This document shows, piece by piece, positions 1 through 7,172 of a stretch of 33,134 nucleotides of DNA. The DNA is taken from positions 1-33,134 of the forward strand of contig CACNTN010000008.1 of NCBI GenBank assembly GCA_902623395.1, in the 5' to 3' direction. The notes under the pieces were generated by a model that saw nothing but the letters and a program-made list of their open reading frames with translations, made no database searches and had not been told where the DNA came from. The position numbers were made by a program, and so were the translations under genes. The DNA comes from an uncultured Pelagibacteraceae bacterium (GTDB lineage: Bacteria > Pseudomonadota > Alphaproteobacteria > Pelagibacterales > Pelagibacteraceae). Position 1 is the first letter of the stretch; each line of letters begins with the position of its first letter.

Positions 1-2
1 TT

Positions 3-1082
3 AAAAACTATCTCTCTAAGAATAAGCGACCTTTCATGGCAAACTTTTATAAAATTGTTAGGGCTAAAACAAATTTATTAATGAATAAAAATGGAACACC
101 CAAAGGAAATAAATGGAGCTTTGATGAAGAAAATAGAAAAAAACTACCTAGTACAATAAAAATTCCAGAAATATCTAAAGTGAAAGATACAAAAGATACT
201 ACTATTTTAAAAAAATTTATTAATTCTAATTTTAAAGATCATCCGGGTAATACAGATAAATTTTGGTTTCCTACAACAAGGAAAGACGCAAATAAATGGT
301 TGGATGAATTTTTTAAAGAAAGAATTAAACTTTTTGGAGATTATGAGGACGCTGTAACTGATAAATCAAATACTGTCTTTCATAGCGCTTTGAGCCCTCT
401 TATAAATTTGGGTTTAATTACACCTGAGGAAATTATTACTAAATTAAAAAAAGTTGAAAATAAAATTCCAATGAATTCTTTAGAGGGTTACGTAAGACAA
501 ATTATTGGATGGAGAGAATTTATGAGAGGAATTTATCAAAATTATGATCAAAGATTAGAAAAAACAAATTTTTTTAATCATAATCGAAAAATGAAAAAAT
601 CTTGGTATGAAGGCACTACAGGTTTGGATCCCCTTGATCATGCAATCAATAATGCTAAAGATTATGGATGGTCTCATCACATCGAAAGGTTAATGATTTT
701 AGCAAATATCATGAACCTTTGTGAAATAAATCCAAAACAAGTTTATAAATGGTTTATGGAAATGTTTGTAGACTCTTCAGACTGGGTGATGGCTCCAAAC
801 GTTTACGGAATGGGTTTATTTAGTGATGGTGGAATATTTGCAACCAAACCTTATATTTGTGGCTCAAGTTATTTTTTAAAAATGATGCATTTTAAAAAAG
901 GTCCATGGTGTGATGTCATGGATGGATTATATTGGAAATTTATAGATTGTCATAAAAAATTTTTCTTAAAAAATCCTCGTCTTGCTATGATGGTAAGAAT
1001 TTCTGAGAAAATGAATAAAGAGAGAAAAATGAGAATTTTTAAAGCGGCAAATAATTTTATAAAAGAAAATACTAATGGTTAA
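3..1082 (+). CDS. Photolyase/cryptochrome-related protein (DPRP, FeS-BCP family), C-terminal part
   Basis: The reading frame is open to the left edge, so the first in-frame ATG (36) is internal and the gene begins outside the window. The visible part matches the helical FAD-binding half of deoxyribodipyrimidine-photolyase-related proteins (COG3046), the bacterial 6-4 photolyase/CryB group. Landmarks are KWSFDEENRK near the left end, EGYVRQIIGWREFMRG, the W-rich DSSDWVMAPNVYGMG and the terminal FATKPYICGSSYF and DGLYWKF. Family members repair 6-4 photoproducts or act as photoreceptors using FAD. The segment where characterised members carry the last three [4Fe-4S] cysteines (a CxxC plus one more Cys) reads MMHFKKGPWCDVMDG and has no CxxC, so the cluster may be absent. 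It overlaps the next gene by 8 nt, implying translational coupling. The family is clear; repair versus signalling cannot be decided from this part. Confidence 0.88.
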   Translation, partial: KNYLSKNKRPFMANFYKIVRAKTNLLMNKNGTPKGNKWSFDEENRKKLPSTIKIPEISKVKDTKDTTILKKFINSNFKDHPGNTDKFWFPTTRKDANKWLDEFFKERIKLFGDYEDAVTDKSNTVFHSALSPLINLGLITPEEIITKLKKVENKIPMNSLEGYVRQIIGWREFMRGIYQNYDQRLEKTNFFNHNRKMKKSWYEGTTGLDPLDHAINNAKDYGWSHHIERLMILANIMNLCEINPKQVYKWFMEMFVDSSDWVMAPNVYGMGLFSDGGIFATKPYICGSSYFLKMMHFKKGPWCDVMDGLYWKFIDCHKKFFLKNPRLAMMVRISEKMNKERKMRIFKAANNFIKENTNG

Positions 1083-1434
1083 AGTCTTTTTTAATAATTC
1101 ATGTAACATATGTAGAGCTGAAATTAATCATTATAAGAAACACTCTGATAGTAATTTGGAATGGGTTGATGTTACTGATAATCAGGATGCTCAACAATTA
1201 ACCTCAAAATCATACAAGGACTTATTAAGACGAATGCATGTAATTCAAGATGGAAAAGTAATCGATGGAGCAGAGTCTTTTTTAATTATTTGGAAAAATA
1301 TACCTAAATATAATTTCTTGTATAAAATCTTTAAAATAAAACTTTTGTTTTTCTTTCTAAATATTTTTTATGAAATAGCAGCTTATTTTCTTTTTATAAA
1401 AAATAAACATTTATTAGATAGTGAAAAAAAATAA
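1075..1434 (+). CDS. DUF393 (DCC-motif) thiol-disulfide oxidoreductase-like protein
   Basis: This 119-residue protein opens with a short beta strand and the motif SCNICRAEINHY, with Cys10 and Cys13, the CxxC form of the DCC-family (PF04134) signature. A hydrophobic stretch near residues 86-110 (KIKLLFFFLNIFYEIAAYFLF) is the C-terminal segment usual in the family. The fold is thioredoxin-like; the physiological substrate of DUF393 proteins is not established. The start overlaps the photolyase-like gene by 8 nt and the end overlaps the DUF2256 gene by 14 nt, so the three are probably co-translated. The same neighbours recur around photolyase genes in other proteobacteria (from memory, not searched here). 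Confidence 0.85.
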   Translation: MVKVFFNNSCNICRAEINHYKKHSDSNLEWVDVTDNQDAQQLTSKSYKDLLRRMHVIQDGKVIDGAESFLIIWKNIPKYNFLYKIFKIKLLFFFLNIFYEIAAYFLFIKNKHLLDSEKK

Positions 1435-1546
1435 TTTACCAAAGAAAATTTGCCCAAAGTGTAATAAACCTTTTGTATGGAGAAAAAAATGGAGATTGAA
1501 CTGGGATAGAGTAAAATACTGTTCAAAAAGATGTGCCTCTAAGTAA
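1421..1546 (+). CDS. DUF2256 small zinc-ribbon-like protein
   Basis: A GTG start at 1421 gives a 41-residue basic protein. It contains KICPKCNKPFVWRKKW and then VKYCSKRC, which is a CxxC...CxxxC cysteine pattern with the RKKW core of the DUF2256 family (PF10013). Four cysteines in two pairs suggest a single bound zinc, but no function is established for the family. The gene overlaps the DUF393 gene by 14 nt upstream and the convergent photolyase-domain gene by 8 nt downstream. DUF2256 genes often sit next to photolyase/cryptochrome genes, which fits this position. Its short length and non-ATG start make it easy to miss. Confidence 0.82.
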   Translation: MKKNNLPKKICPKCNKPFVWRKKWRLNWDRVKYCSKRCASK

Positions 1547-2669
1547 TTTTTTGAATTATTTTTGGTATATTTGATTTAAAATTAAAATAACCTTTATTTG
1601 AAAACTGCCAACAAAATTCATCTACTTCTCTCACAATAAAATTATAATTCAAATTCTTCTTTTTTTTAATACTTTTTAAAAATGATAAATTTTCTCCTAC
1701 AGAAGGGTAAATTACATCCATAGCTTTTATTTCATTTGTTAATTTATCGAGACCGAATTCATCAATTACTTTAATATTTGAAAATCTGTTAACTTGGTCT
1801 TCAATAATTTTTTTTTTAAAATTGATTACTTTTTCATCAAATTTAATTTTTCGTTTTTCATTACTTAGAAAAACACAATAAATATTTTGATAATCTTTAA
1901 GATTTAGAGTTTCAATATTTAGTTCGCTTTCAAAAAATACAAGTGTTTTGCTTTCTAAATCATCTTTATTAATTTCTAGAGATGATAGTTTATACTCTCT
2001 TCTATCAACTAATGGTGCAGCGTCCTCATTTAAACTAACATCTTTGTATTTATTTTTCGTAAATTTAGCAATATTCCATCCTTGAGCAACATAATGCTTT
2101 CCTTTAGTTTGAAGTCCAGCAACCCATCTCCAGCTCAATGTGTTAGAAGCAGCATCGCCATCAAATAAATGTTTCATAAAAAACTCTGCACCTTTTTGCC
2201 AAGGTAAATTTAAAGTAAATATCCAAATACTAGCGAACCACATTCTAGTATGATTATGTAAGTAATTGTTTTCTTTAAGCTCATTCACCCAATCATTAAA
2301 ACATTGTATTTCAGTTTTTCCGGATACTGCTTTCTGATAGTTCTTATCTTCCTCTATACCTTTAAGATCCTCAGTAAAGTCAGTCCAAACTTGAGGTCTA
2401 AGTTCTAACCAACCTTTCCAATAAACTCTCCAAAATATTTCTTGGATATATTTTTCAACTTTTTGATATGGAAACTTTGCTAAAACTGTCTTTGCGACTT
2501 CATACTCTGTAATTAATCTATGAGAGATATAAGGAGACAAACAAGATACATTTGATTTGTCATTTGGTCCTAAATCAAAATTTCTTTTGAAACTATAATT
2601 TGATAATTCACTGTTTATAAAAGCATCGAGCTGTTTTAAGGCTCCTTCTCTCGAGATTTCGAATTTCAT
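1539..2669 (-). CDS. Photolyase FAD-binding-domain protein without N-terminal antenna domain
   Basis: This 376-residue protein begins directly in the photolyase/cryptochrome FAD-binding helical domain. Recognisable motifs are RNFDLGPNDKSNVSCLSPYI, EIFWRVYWKGWLE, NNYLHNHTRMWFASIWIF and DGDAASNTLSWRWVAGLQTKG, the last two lining the FAD pocket. The usual N-terminal alpha/beta (antenna-chromophore) domain is missing. After about residue 215 comes a region of roughly 150 residues with alternating strands and helices (TLVFFESELN, NIYCVFLSN, NIKVIDEFG, MDVIYPSVG), ending WQFSNKGYFNFKSNIPKII. Photolyases use FAD and blue light to reverse UV damage, and cryptochromes use the same fold for signalling. 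It is last in a - strand operon with msrA, its ATG sharing one base with the upstream stop (TAATG). Repair activity is inferred. Confidence 0.88.
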   Translation of the reverse strand: MKFEISREGALKQLDAFINSELSNYSFKRNFDLGPNDKSNVSCLSPYISHRLITEYEVAKTVLAKFPYQKVEKYIQEIFWRVYWKGWLELRPQVWTDFTEDLKGIEEDKNYQKAVSGKTEIQCFNDWVNELKENNYLHNHTRMWFASIWIFTLNLPWQKGAEFFMKHLFDGDAASNTLSWRWVAGLQTKGKHYVAQGWNIAKFTKNKYKDVSLNEDAAPLVDRREYKLSSLEINKDDLESKTLVFFESELNIETLNLKDYQNIYCVFLSNEKRKIKFDEKVINFKKKIIEDQVNRFSNIKVIDEFGLDKLTNEIKAMDVIYPSVGENLSFLKSIKKKKNLNYNFIVREVDEFCWQFSNKGYFNFKSNIPKIIQKIT

Positions 2670-2869
2670 TAGTCCTCGTCATCCCTCCAGCCATCGATGA
2701 ATAGCTTCCAACAAGCGAATGAAACACAAATTATCCCTACGCTAAACCCTAAAAGAACTCCATTATCTTTTCCTAAAAAAATTGTTCCATAGTGAGTACT
2801 TAGAATTGGAGGCAAAACTAAAATAGCTCCTATAATAAAATACCTAACTACAAATGGGGGTTTTTTCAA
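2669..2869 (-). CDS. Small two-helix membrane protein, unknown function
   Basis: The product is a 66-residue protein with two predicted membrane helices (about residues 8-24 and 37-55) and an acidic tail, DGWRDDED. I do not recognise a family. It is coupled on both sides: its ATG overlaps the end of the DUF4864 gene by 4 nt, and its stop shares a base with the ATG of the photolyase-domain gene. The tight coupling between MsrA-side genes and a photolyase-domain gene supports it being a real gene. Its role cannot be stated from sequence. Confidence 0.72.
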   Translation of the reverse strand: MKKPPFVVRYFIIGAILVLPPILSTHYGTIFLGKDNGVLLGFSVGIICVSFACWKLFIDGWRDDED

Positions 2870-3321
2870 ATGGAGTTACCTTGATCTGTTGGCATTGAAA
2901 CTCCTGAAGTAAACCAACAATTATTGCAATCTTTTGCGCTACCTTTTTCAACATGCCATAAATAATAAAATTGTTTTTTTTCTTCACTTAAAACTTTTAC
3001 CCCATAAACATGTTTTTTATCAGTATTCATAATTAAATCTATTTTATGCGAAAAATGGTTTAAAAGAATTCTATAATGTACATCGTACAACATAACTCTA
3101 AATCGTGCGTAAGGCCCTGTCATCTTTTTGTTGTCTGGATGGGCAAATAACCACGTTTGCCTTATTCCTGCATCGTTATCGTCATTATTTTTAAGAGCGT
3201 TTAACTGAATCTTAATTACATCATAAGCAGATAAGTTTTCTGCTGGTTTAATCATCTCAGCTTTAGCAGAGATTACGAAACCAACAAAAAAAATCGCTAA
3301 AAGTATTTTTTTCAATTCCAT
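2866..3321 (-). CDS. Exported DUF4864-like protein
   Basis: The 151-residue product starts with a signal peptide (MELKKILLAIFFVGFVISAKAE). The mature part carries YDVIKIQLNALKNNDD, TWLFAHPDNKKMTGPYARFRVML and RILLNHFSHKIDLIM, the layout I associate with DUF4864 (PF16156), a small alpha+beta domain of unknown function. A Cys pair, DCNNCW, near residue 131 could form a disulfide in the periplasm. The start overlaps the end of msrA by 10 nt, and the end overlaps the 66-residue membrane protein gene by 4 nt. A periplasmic role beside an exported MsrA is plausible. Family assignment is moderately sure and function is unknown. Confidence 0.68.
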   Translation of the reverse strand: MELKKILLAIFFVGFVISAKAEMIKPAENLSAYDVIKIQLNALKNNDDNDAGIRQTWLFAHPDNKKMTGPYARFRVMLYDVHYRILLNHFSHKIDLIMNTDKKHVYGVKVLSEEKKQFYYLWHVEKGSAKDCNNCWFTSGVSMPTDQGNSI

Positions 3322-3881
3322 ATTTTTTTTAAGGTCTCTTCTCTTTTACACCCCTTTTTATACAGAAGGTATCGAATAAAGTTTTTTTCGTAATAATCTT
3401 GGTGATAATCTTCAGCTTGGTAAAATTTCTCAAATTTCCAAACTAAAGTAACTATTTTTTTATTAAATGCTTTCTCCAGTTTTTTAAATGATTTTTCTAT
3501 AAATTCTTTTTCTAGTTGTGTTTGAAAGAAAACTACAGATCTGTAGCTTTTTCCTTTGTCGCAAAATTGCCCTGCAGAGTCAAAAGGATCAATATTTTTC
3601 CAATAAATATCTAAAAGTTTTTGATAGTTTACTATCTTCGGATCATAAACGACTTCAATAGCCTCTACGTGACCAGTATCCTTGTAAATAACATCTTGGT
3701 AAGTTGGATTTTTTAAATGACCTCCTGAATAACCTGAGATAGTTGAAACTACACCCTCGACTTGATCAAAGGACTCTTCCATACACCAAAAGCAGCCCCC
3801 GGCGAAATAAGCTTTTTTATTTTCACCTGAATACAAGTTATTATGAAATAAAAATACCAAAATTATTAAAACTTTTTTCAT
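3312..3881 (-). CDS. msrA: Peptide methionine (S)-S-oxide reductase, probably exported
   Basis: MsrA reduces methionine-S-sulfoxide in oxidised proteins. The catalytic motif AGGCFWCMEE places the nucleophilic Cys at residue 30, followed by GVVSTISGYSGG, GHVEAIEV, FCDKGKSYRSVVF and YHQDYYEKN, all standard MsrA signatures. A C-terminal Cys in KKGCKRE is a candidate resolving residue. The first 18 residues (MKKVLIILVFLFHNNLYS) look like a signal peptide, so the enzyme probably works in the periplasm. It is the first gene of a four-gene - strand operon whose last gene encodes a photolyase-domain protein, linking oxidant repair to photodamage. Its ATG lies only 23 nt from the divergent gene at 3905. 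Confidence 0.95.
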   Translation of the reverse strand: MKKVLIILVFLFHNNLYSGENKKAYFAGGCFWCMEESFDQVEGVVSTISGYSGGHLKNPTYQDVIYKDTGHVEAIEVVYDPKIVNYQKLLDIYWKNIDPFDSAGQFCDKGKSYRSVVFFQTQLEKEFIEKSFKKLEKAFNKKIVTLVWKFEKFYQAEDYHQDYYEKNFIRYLLYKKGCKREETLKKIWN

Positions 3882-3904
3882 ATAAATATGTTATCTTAAA
3901 AACT

Positions 3905-4069
3905 ATGGAAAACGATGATCAAATTGTCTTAGATAATAGTGTAGAAAAAACTAACAATTTTTGTGAAGAATGTAAAAAAGAAGATGAAAGTGTTAAGCAA
4001 AATTTAATTATGCATGGTTATAAAATTTGTAAAAGTTGTAATTTAGCCAAGACAATATTTCCAATTTAA
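3905..4069 (+). CDS. Small zinc-ribbon-like protein (CxxC...CxxC), unknown
   Basis: An ATG at 3905 gives a 54-residue protein with two CxxC knuckles, NFCEECKKE and YKICKSCNLA, separated by about 22 residues, a likely single zinc-ribbon site. The N-terminus is acidic. An in-frame extension further upstream would run antisense through the msrA signal peptide and is not credible, so 3905 is chosen. The stop codon lies in a TTAA palindrome (4066-4069) that also supplies the stop of the convergent Yip1-family gene. It has no recognised family. It is divergent from msrA with 23 nt between starts. Confidence 0.7.
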   Translation: MENDDQIVLDNSVEKTNNFCEECKKEDESVKQNLIMHGYKICKSCNLAKTIFPI

Positions 4070-4587
4070 GCTCCTCTAAATAAAACTATAACCAAAAATA
4101 AGAAAAAAGCTTGAAATAACCAAGAAACTACAACTACTCCAAATGCCTTCCATAAGCTATCATAATCTAAAGCAGCTTTGACAGCCACTACCATACAAGC
4201 GAGCATCCAAAAAGCTGAACCAATGAATGTAACCGTCATAAGTTCCGGGGTAATTCCAAAAACTCTTATTAAACCTGGTGCACTTGAAAAACCTATAGTT
4301 CTTAAAAGTTCTCCATGATTACTTTTCGTTTTAACTCCTCCAAAAAGTTTGACACCTACAAAATAGATAACATAAGCCCAAACATACCAGCTGAGTAATG
4401 ATAATGCAGGAGCGATTAAAAAATTAGATGCACCTAAATGCAAAGACCCAACACCAGCTGCTAAACTGGACAGCACAACTACGACACCCGCTTGGAAAGT
4501 TGCTTTCTTATCTTTTTCAACTTCTTCAAACAATTCTATGTCAATTTTTATTGCTCTGAATACCCTATTTAAAAATAAATTAATCAT
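4066..4587 (-). CDS. Yip1-family-like integral membrane protein
   Basis: The 173-residue protein has a short N-terminal amphipathic part (NRVFRAIKIDIELFEEVEKDKKATFQAG) and then about five hydrophobic helices. WYVWAYVIYFVGVKLFGG and LLRTIGFSSAPGLIRVFG resemble the Yip1 domain (PF04893) as found in many small alphaproteobacterial membrane proteins. Bacterial members have no established function. The start overlaps the HisN-like gene by 4 nt (ATGA), so the two are probably co-transcribed. The stop is shared with the convergent zinc-ribbon gene through a TTAA. Confidence 0.72.
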   Translation of the reverse strand: MINLFLNRVFRAIKIDIELFEEVEKDKKATFQAGVVVVLSSLAAGVGSLHLGASNFLIAPALSLLSWYVWAYVIYFVGVKLFGGVKTKSNHGELLRTIGFSSAPGLIRVFGITPELMTVTFIGSAFWMLACMVVAVKAALDYDSLWKAFGVVVVSWLFQAFFLFLVIVLFRGA

Positions 4588-5378
4588 TTTTTTGCAAATG
4601 GTTTCAATAATTTAAGAATTTTATTATGTAAAATTTTATTAGATGTTGCTAAAATATTTCCACCTTTTTCTGCTGGTTCGTTTTTCCAATTTGTGACAAT
4701 TGCTCCAGAATTTTTCATAATTGGTATCAAAGGAAGTATATCATAAGGTTTTAAATTTGCCTCGATAACTGCATCCACATTACCCTCAGCAAGTAGACAA
4801 TAATTAAGTGCATCGAAACCAGCTAATCTAAAAGACCATCCGAATTTTTTTATAACTTTTCGTTGTCTTTCATAACTTAAAGTGCCATGAAAATTTCCAA
4901 TAATTTTTATAGTCTTTAAATTATTATTATTTGAGGACCTTAAAATAGATTTTTTACCATTCTTGAAAACATAGGAATTTATTTTATCATTAAGGTAGTA
5001 CTTATTTAACTCCGGAAAATTAGCTAATCCTAATATGGATTTTTCAAAATAAGACAAACTAACCAAATTCGACCACGTTGGCGCTCCTATAACAAATGCC
5101 CGAGTTCCATCTATAGGATCAATTGACCATTTTAAATTATTTGAAGAAAGTTTATCTTTAAACTCCTCACCAATAATTGAGTCTTTGGGGAAATTTTTAT
5201 TTATAAGTGATCTAATATATTTTTCGAATGATTTATCAAAATTAGTTACTGGATCAAAATCTTTTTTAGATTTAGATTTGTTATTCACTCTTATGCCTGA
5301 AATTGATTTTCTTTTGTAAAATGAGTTTAATTTTGATGGTAAACTTTTTAAAAAGTTGAATGATTTTTTATAATTCAT
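4584..5378 (-). CDS. hisN: Histidinol-phosphatase of the inositol monophosphatase family
   Basis: The 264-residue protein is an inositol-monophosphatase-fold, metal-dependent phosphatase. The metal-site residues are GEE at 70-72 and DPIDGT at 87-92, and the second site is in LKPYDILPLIPIMKNSGA. The variant WSIDPIDGTRAFVIGAPTWSNLVSL is typical of the HisN-type histidinol-phosphate phosphatase used by many alphaproteobacteria, which dephosphorylates histidinol phosphate to histidinol. No other histidine-biosynthesis gene is nearby, so the substrate is inferred from the motif flavour; related CysQ or SuhB activity cannot be excluded. It is upstream of and overlaps the Yip1-family gene by 4 nt. 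Confidence 0.82.
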   Translation of the reverse strand: MNYKKSFNFLKSLPSKLNSFYKRKSISGIRVNNKSKSKKDFDPVTNFDKSFEKYIRSLINKNFPKDSIIGEEFKDKLSSNNLKWSIDPIDGTRAFVIGAPTWSNLVSLSYFEKSILGLANFPELNKYYLNDKINSYVFKNGKKSILRSSNNNNLKTIKIIGNFHGTLSYERQRKVIKKFGWSFRLAGFDALNYCLLAEGNVDAVIEANLKPYDILPLIPIMKNSGAIVTNWKNEPAEKGGNILATSNKILHNKILKLLKPFAKK

Positions 5379-5413
5379 TATGTGTATATAACTTAATTTA
5401 AAAAAAAATATAT

Positions 5414-5884
5414 ATGAAAATATCCAAAAAATTTGAACCTTTAGTTGCTGGTATAGCTGCCGCTACGATTATAGGAATTTTGTCATTTTTAAGCTTTGAA
5501 ACGTCCACAGGATTTTGGTTAATCTTTTCTTTTGGCTCTACTACTCTTATAGTTTTAGTATTTCATGAAAGTGAATTCGCGCAACCATCTAATATTTTTT
5601 TTGGCCACTTATTAGGAATAGTTATCGGAGTATTATTTAACGAATTTTTTGGCATCTCATTTATTACTTTAGGTTTGTCGGTTGGTACAACTGTTACACT
5701 AATGATATATTTTAGAGCTATACATCCTCCTGCAGCGGCTAATCCTTTAATAGCTTTATTTGCTGATGTCTCTTTAAATTATATAATTTTTCCAGTTTTA
5801 GTTGGAAGTATTGCAATTATTTTTTTAACAGTTTTAATTAATAAGTTTATTTTAAAAAGAGATTATCCGAAAAGATGGTTTTAA
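5414..5884 (+). CDS. HPP-family membrane protein
   Basis: This 156-residue protein has about five membrane helices. It carries the family-defining HPP motif in AIHPPAAANPLIALFAD and the upstream FAQPSNIFFGHLLG, both hallmarks of PF04982. Plant and cyanobacterial HPP proteins have been linked to nitrite transport, but that activity cannot be assumed here. The gene is divergent from hisN (35 nt between starts). Its stop is in a TTAA palindrome (5881-5884) that is simultaneously the stop of the convergent tspO gene. Confidence 0.82.
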   Translation: MKISKKFEPLVAGIAAATIIGILSFLSFETSTGFWLIFSFGSTTLIVLVFHESEFAQPSNIFFGHLLGIVIGVLFNEFFGISFITLGLSVGTTVTLMIYFRAIHPPAAANPLIALFADVSLNYIIFPVLVGSIAIIFLTVLINKFILKRDYPKRWF

Positions 5885-6345
5885 TTTAGTAAAAATATTG
5901 CACTATTTAAAACCAAAGCATAACTTGACCAGATCAAGTAAGGTGTCATTAGAAAAAAACTAATTTTATCTTTAGTAAAATATTCTCTCATTAAAATTGT
6001 TATAAAAATTAAAATTATAATAAGATTAAGCAACGCTAAACCGATCTGATGAAATCCAAAAAATACAACTGTCCATGTGCTGTTAAAAAATATGTGAACA
6101 AAATATATTTTGAGAAGTTTGCTATCAAATGTATTTGCCCATATTTTCCAAATCGCTAATGACATCAAAAAATATAAAATTAACCACACAGGCGCAAACA
6201 CCCAGCTTGGAGGATTAAAGCTTGGCAATGTTATTTCTGAGTACCAAGGCTCTTTAAAAAATGATGTCGCATAGCTTCCTATTGCAGGCGCTACAAAGGT
6301 AATAAATGTAATTATAGCTAAAGATAAATATTTATTCTTTGTCAT
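5881..6345 (-). CDS. tspO: TspO/MBR-family tryptophan-rich sensory protein
   Basis: The 154-residue protein has five predicted membrane helices and the TspO core: EPWYSEITLPSFNPPSWVFAP, PVWLILYFLMSLAIWKIW and FFNSTWTVVFFG. TspO proteins bind tetrapyrroles and sterol-like ligands. In Rhodobacter, TspO modulates photosynthesis gene expression in response to oxygen and light. Here it sits among photolyase, heme-monooxygenase and SOD genes, consistent with tetrapyrrole or photo-oxidative handling. The start lies only 21 nt from the divergent SDR gene. Confidence 0.92.
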   Translation of the reverse strand: MTKNKYLSLAIITFITFVAPAIGSYATSFFKEPWYSEITLPSFNPPSWVFAPVWLILYFLMSLAIWKIWANTFDSKLLKIYFVHIFFNSTWTVVFFGFHQIGLALLNLIIILIFITILMREYFTKDKISFFLMTPYLIWSSYALVLNSAIFLLN

Positions 6346-6366
6346 AATATAAGATATAACTAATTA

Positions 6367-7119
6367 ATGTCTGAAAATCAGAAAAAAATTTGGATAACCG
6401 GTGCATCAAGTGGAATAGGAAAAGCTGTTGCTGAAAAGTTTGCAAATGAGGGATGGAAAGTTGCCGTATCAGCCAGAAGAAAAGAATTGCTTGATGAATT
6501 AGCTAAAAACCCAAATATATCATCTTTTCCTTTAGATGTAACTGATCGTACACAGATAAAAAATGTGTTCGAAAATATTTTAAGTGAATTCGGTGATTTG
6601 GACATATGTTTATTTTCTAGCGGAACATATGAGCCTAAAGATGAACAAAATATAGATCCTGATAAAATAAAAAATGTAATACATGTAAATTTTTTAGGTG
6701 TTATTGATTGTGTAAAGGCTATAGAAAAATTCTTTAAAAATAAAAAATCTGGTCACATCTCTATCGTTTCATCTATTGCTGGCTATAGAGGACTACCCAA
6801 TTCAAGCGGATATGGTCCCTCTAAAGCTGCTTTAACTAATTTTAGTGAGAGTATTTATTTTGACTTTAAGAAATTTGGAGTGAGGGTCTCAATTGTTTCA
6901 CCTGGTTTTATTAAAACTCCTTTGACTGATAAGAATGAATTTCCGATGCCTTTTTTAAAAACTCCCGAGTATGCTGCAGAAAAAATTTTTAATGGTTTAG
7001 TTAAGAGTAAATCGTTCGAAATTCATTTCCCAAAAGGTTTAACACTCACCTTAAAATTCTTAAGGATTTTACCTTATAAAATATACTTATTTTTAGTAGA
7101 TAAATTAGTAAAACGATAA
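6367..7119 (+). CDS. Short-chain dehydrogenase/reductase (SDR)
   Basis: A classical SDR of 250 residues. TGASSGIG at 11-18 binds the dinucleotide, and the catalytic Ser is about 136 with Tyr149 and Lys153 (GYGPSKAAL). ARRKE after the second strand suggests NADPH preference. A C-terminal hydrophobic tail (LTLTLKFLRILPYKIYLFLV) suggests membrane association and a lipid-like substrate. SDRs of this type recur in the light/singlet-oxygen lipid cluster of other proteobacteria, and here it is between tspO and a heme monooxygenase. The substrate is not determinable from sequence. It leads a + strand group ending at 8011. Confidence 0.88.
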   Translation: MSENQKKIWITGASSGIGKAVAEKFANEGWKVAVSARRKELLDELAKNPNISSFPLDVTDRTQIKNVFENILSEFGDLDICLFSSGTYEPKDEQNIDPDKIKNVIHVNFLGVIDCVKAIEKFFKNKKSGHISIVSSIAGYRGLPNSSGYGPSKAALTNFSESIYFDFKKFGVRVSIVSPGFIKTPLTDKNEFPMPFLKTPEYAAEKIFNGLVKSKSFEIHFPKGLTLTLKFLRILPYKIYLFLVDKLVKR

Positions 7120-7172
7120 TCTTGAGACAAAAAGTCTTGAACAAGTTAAAGAAAAATTTCGTAATATTGACT

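Noticed and set aside
7122-7172. TTG start at 7122 for the microprotein, and a short AGAC/GTCT hairpin near 7126
   Set aside because: ATG at 7173 is the better start; the 4-bp hairpin is too weak to call a terminator.
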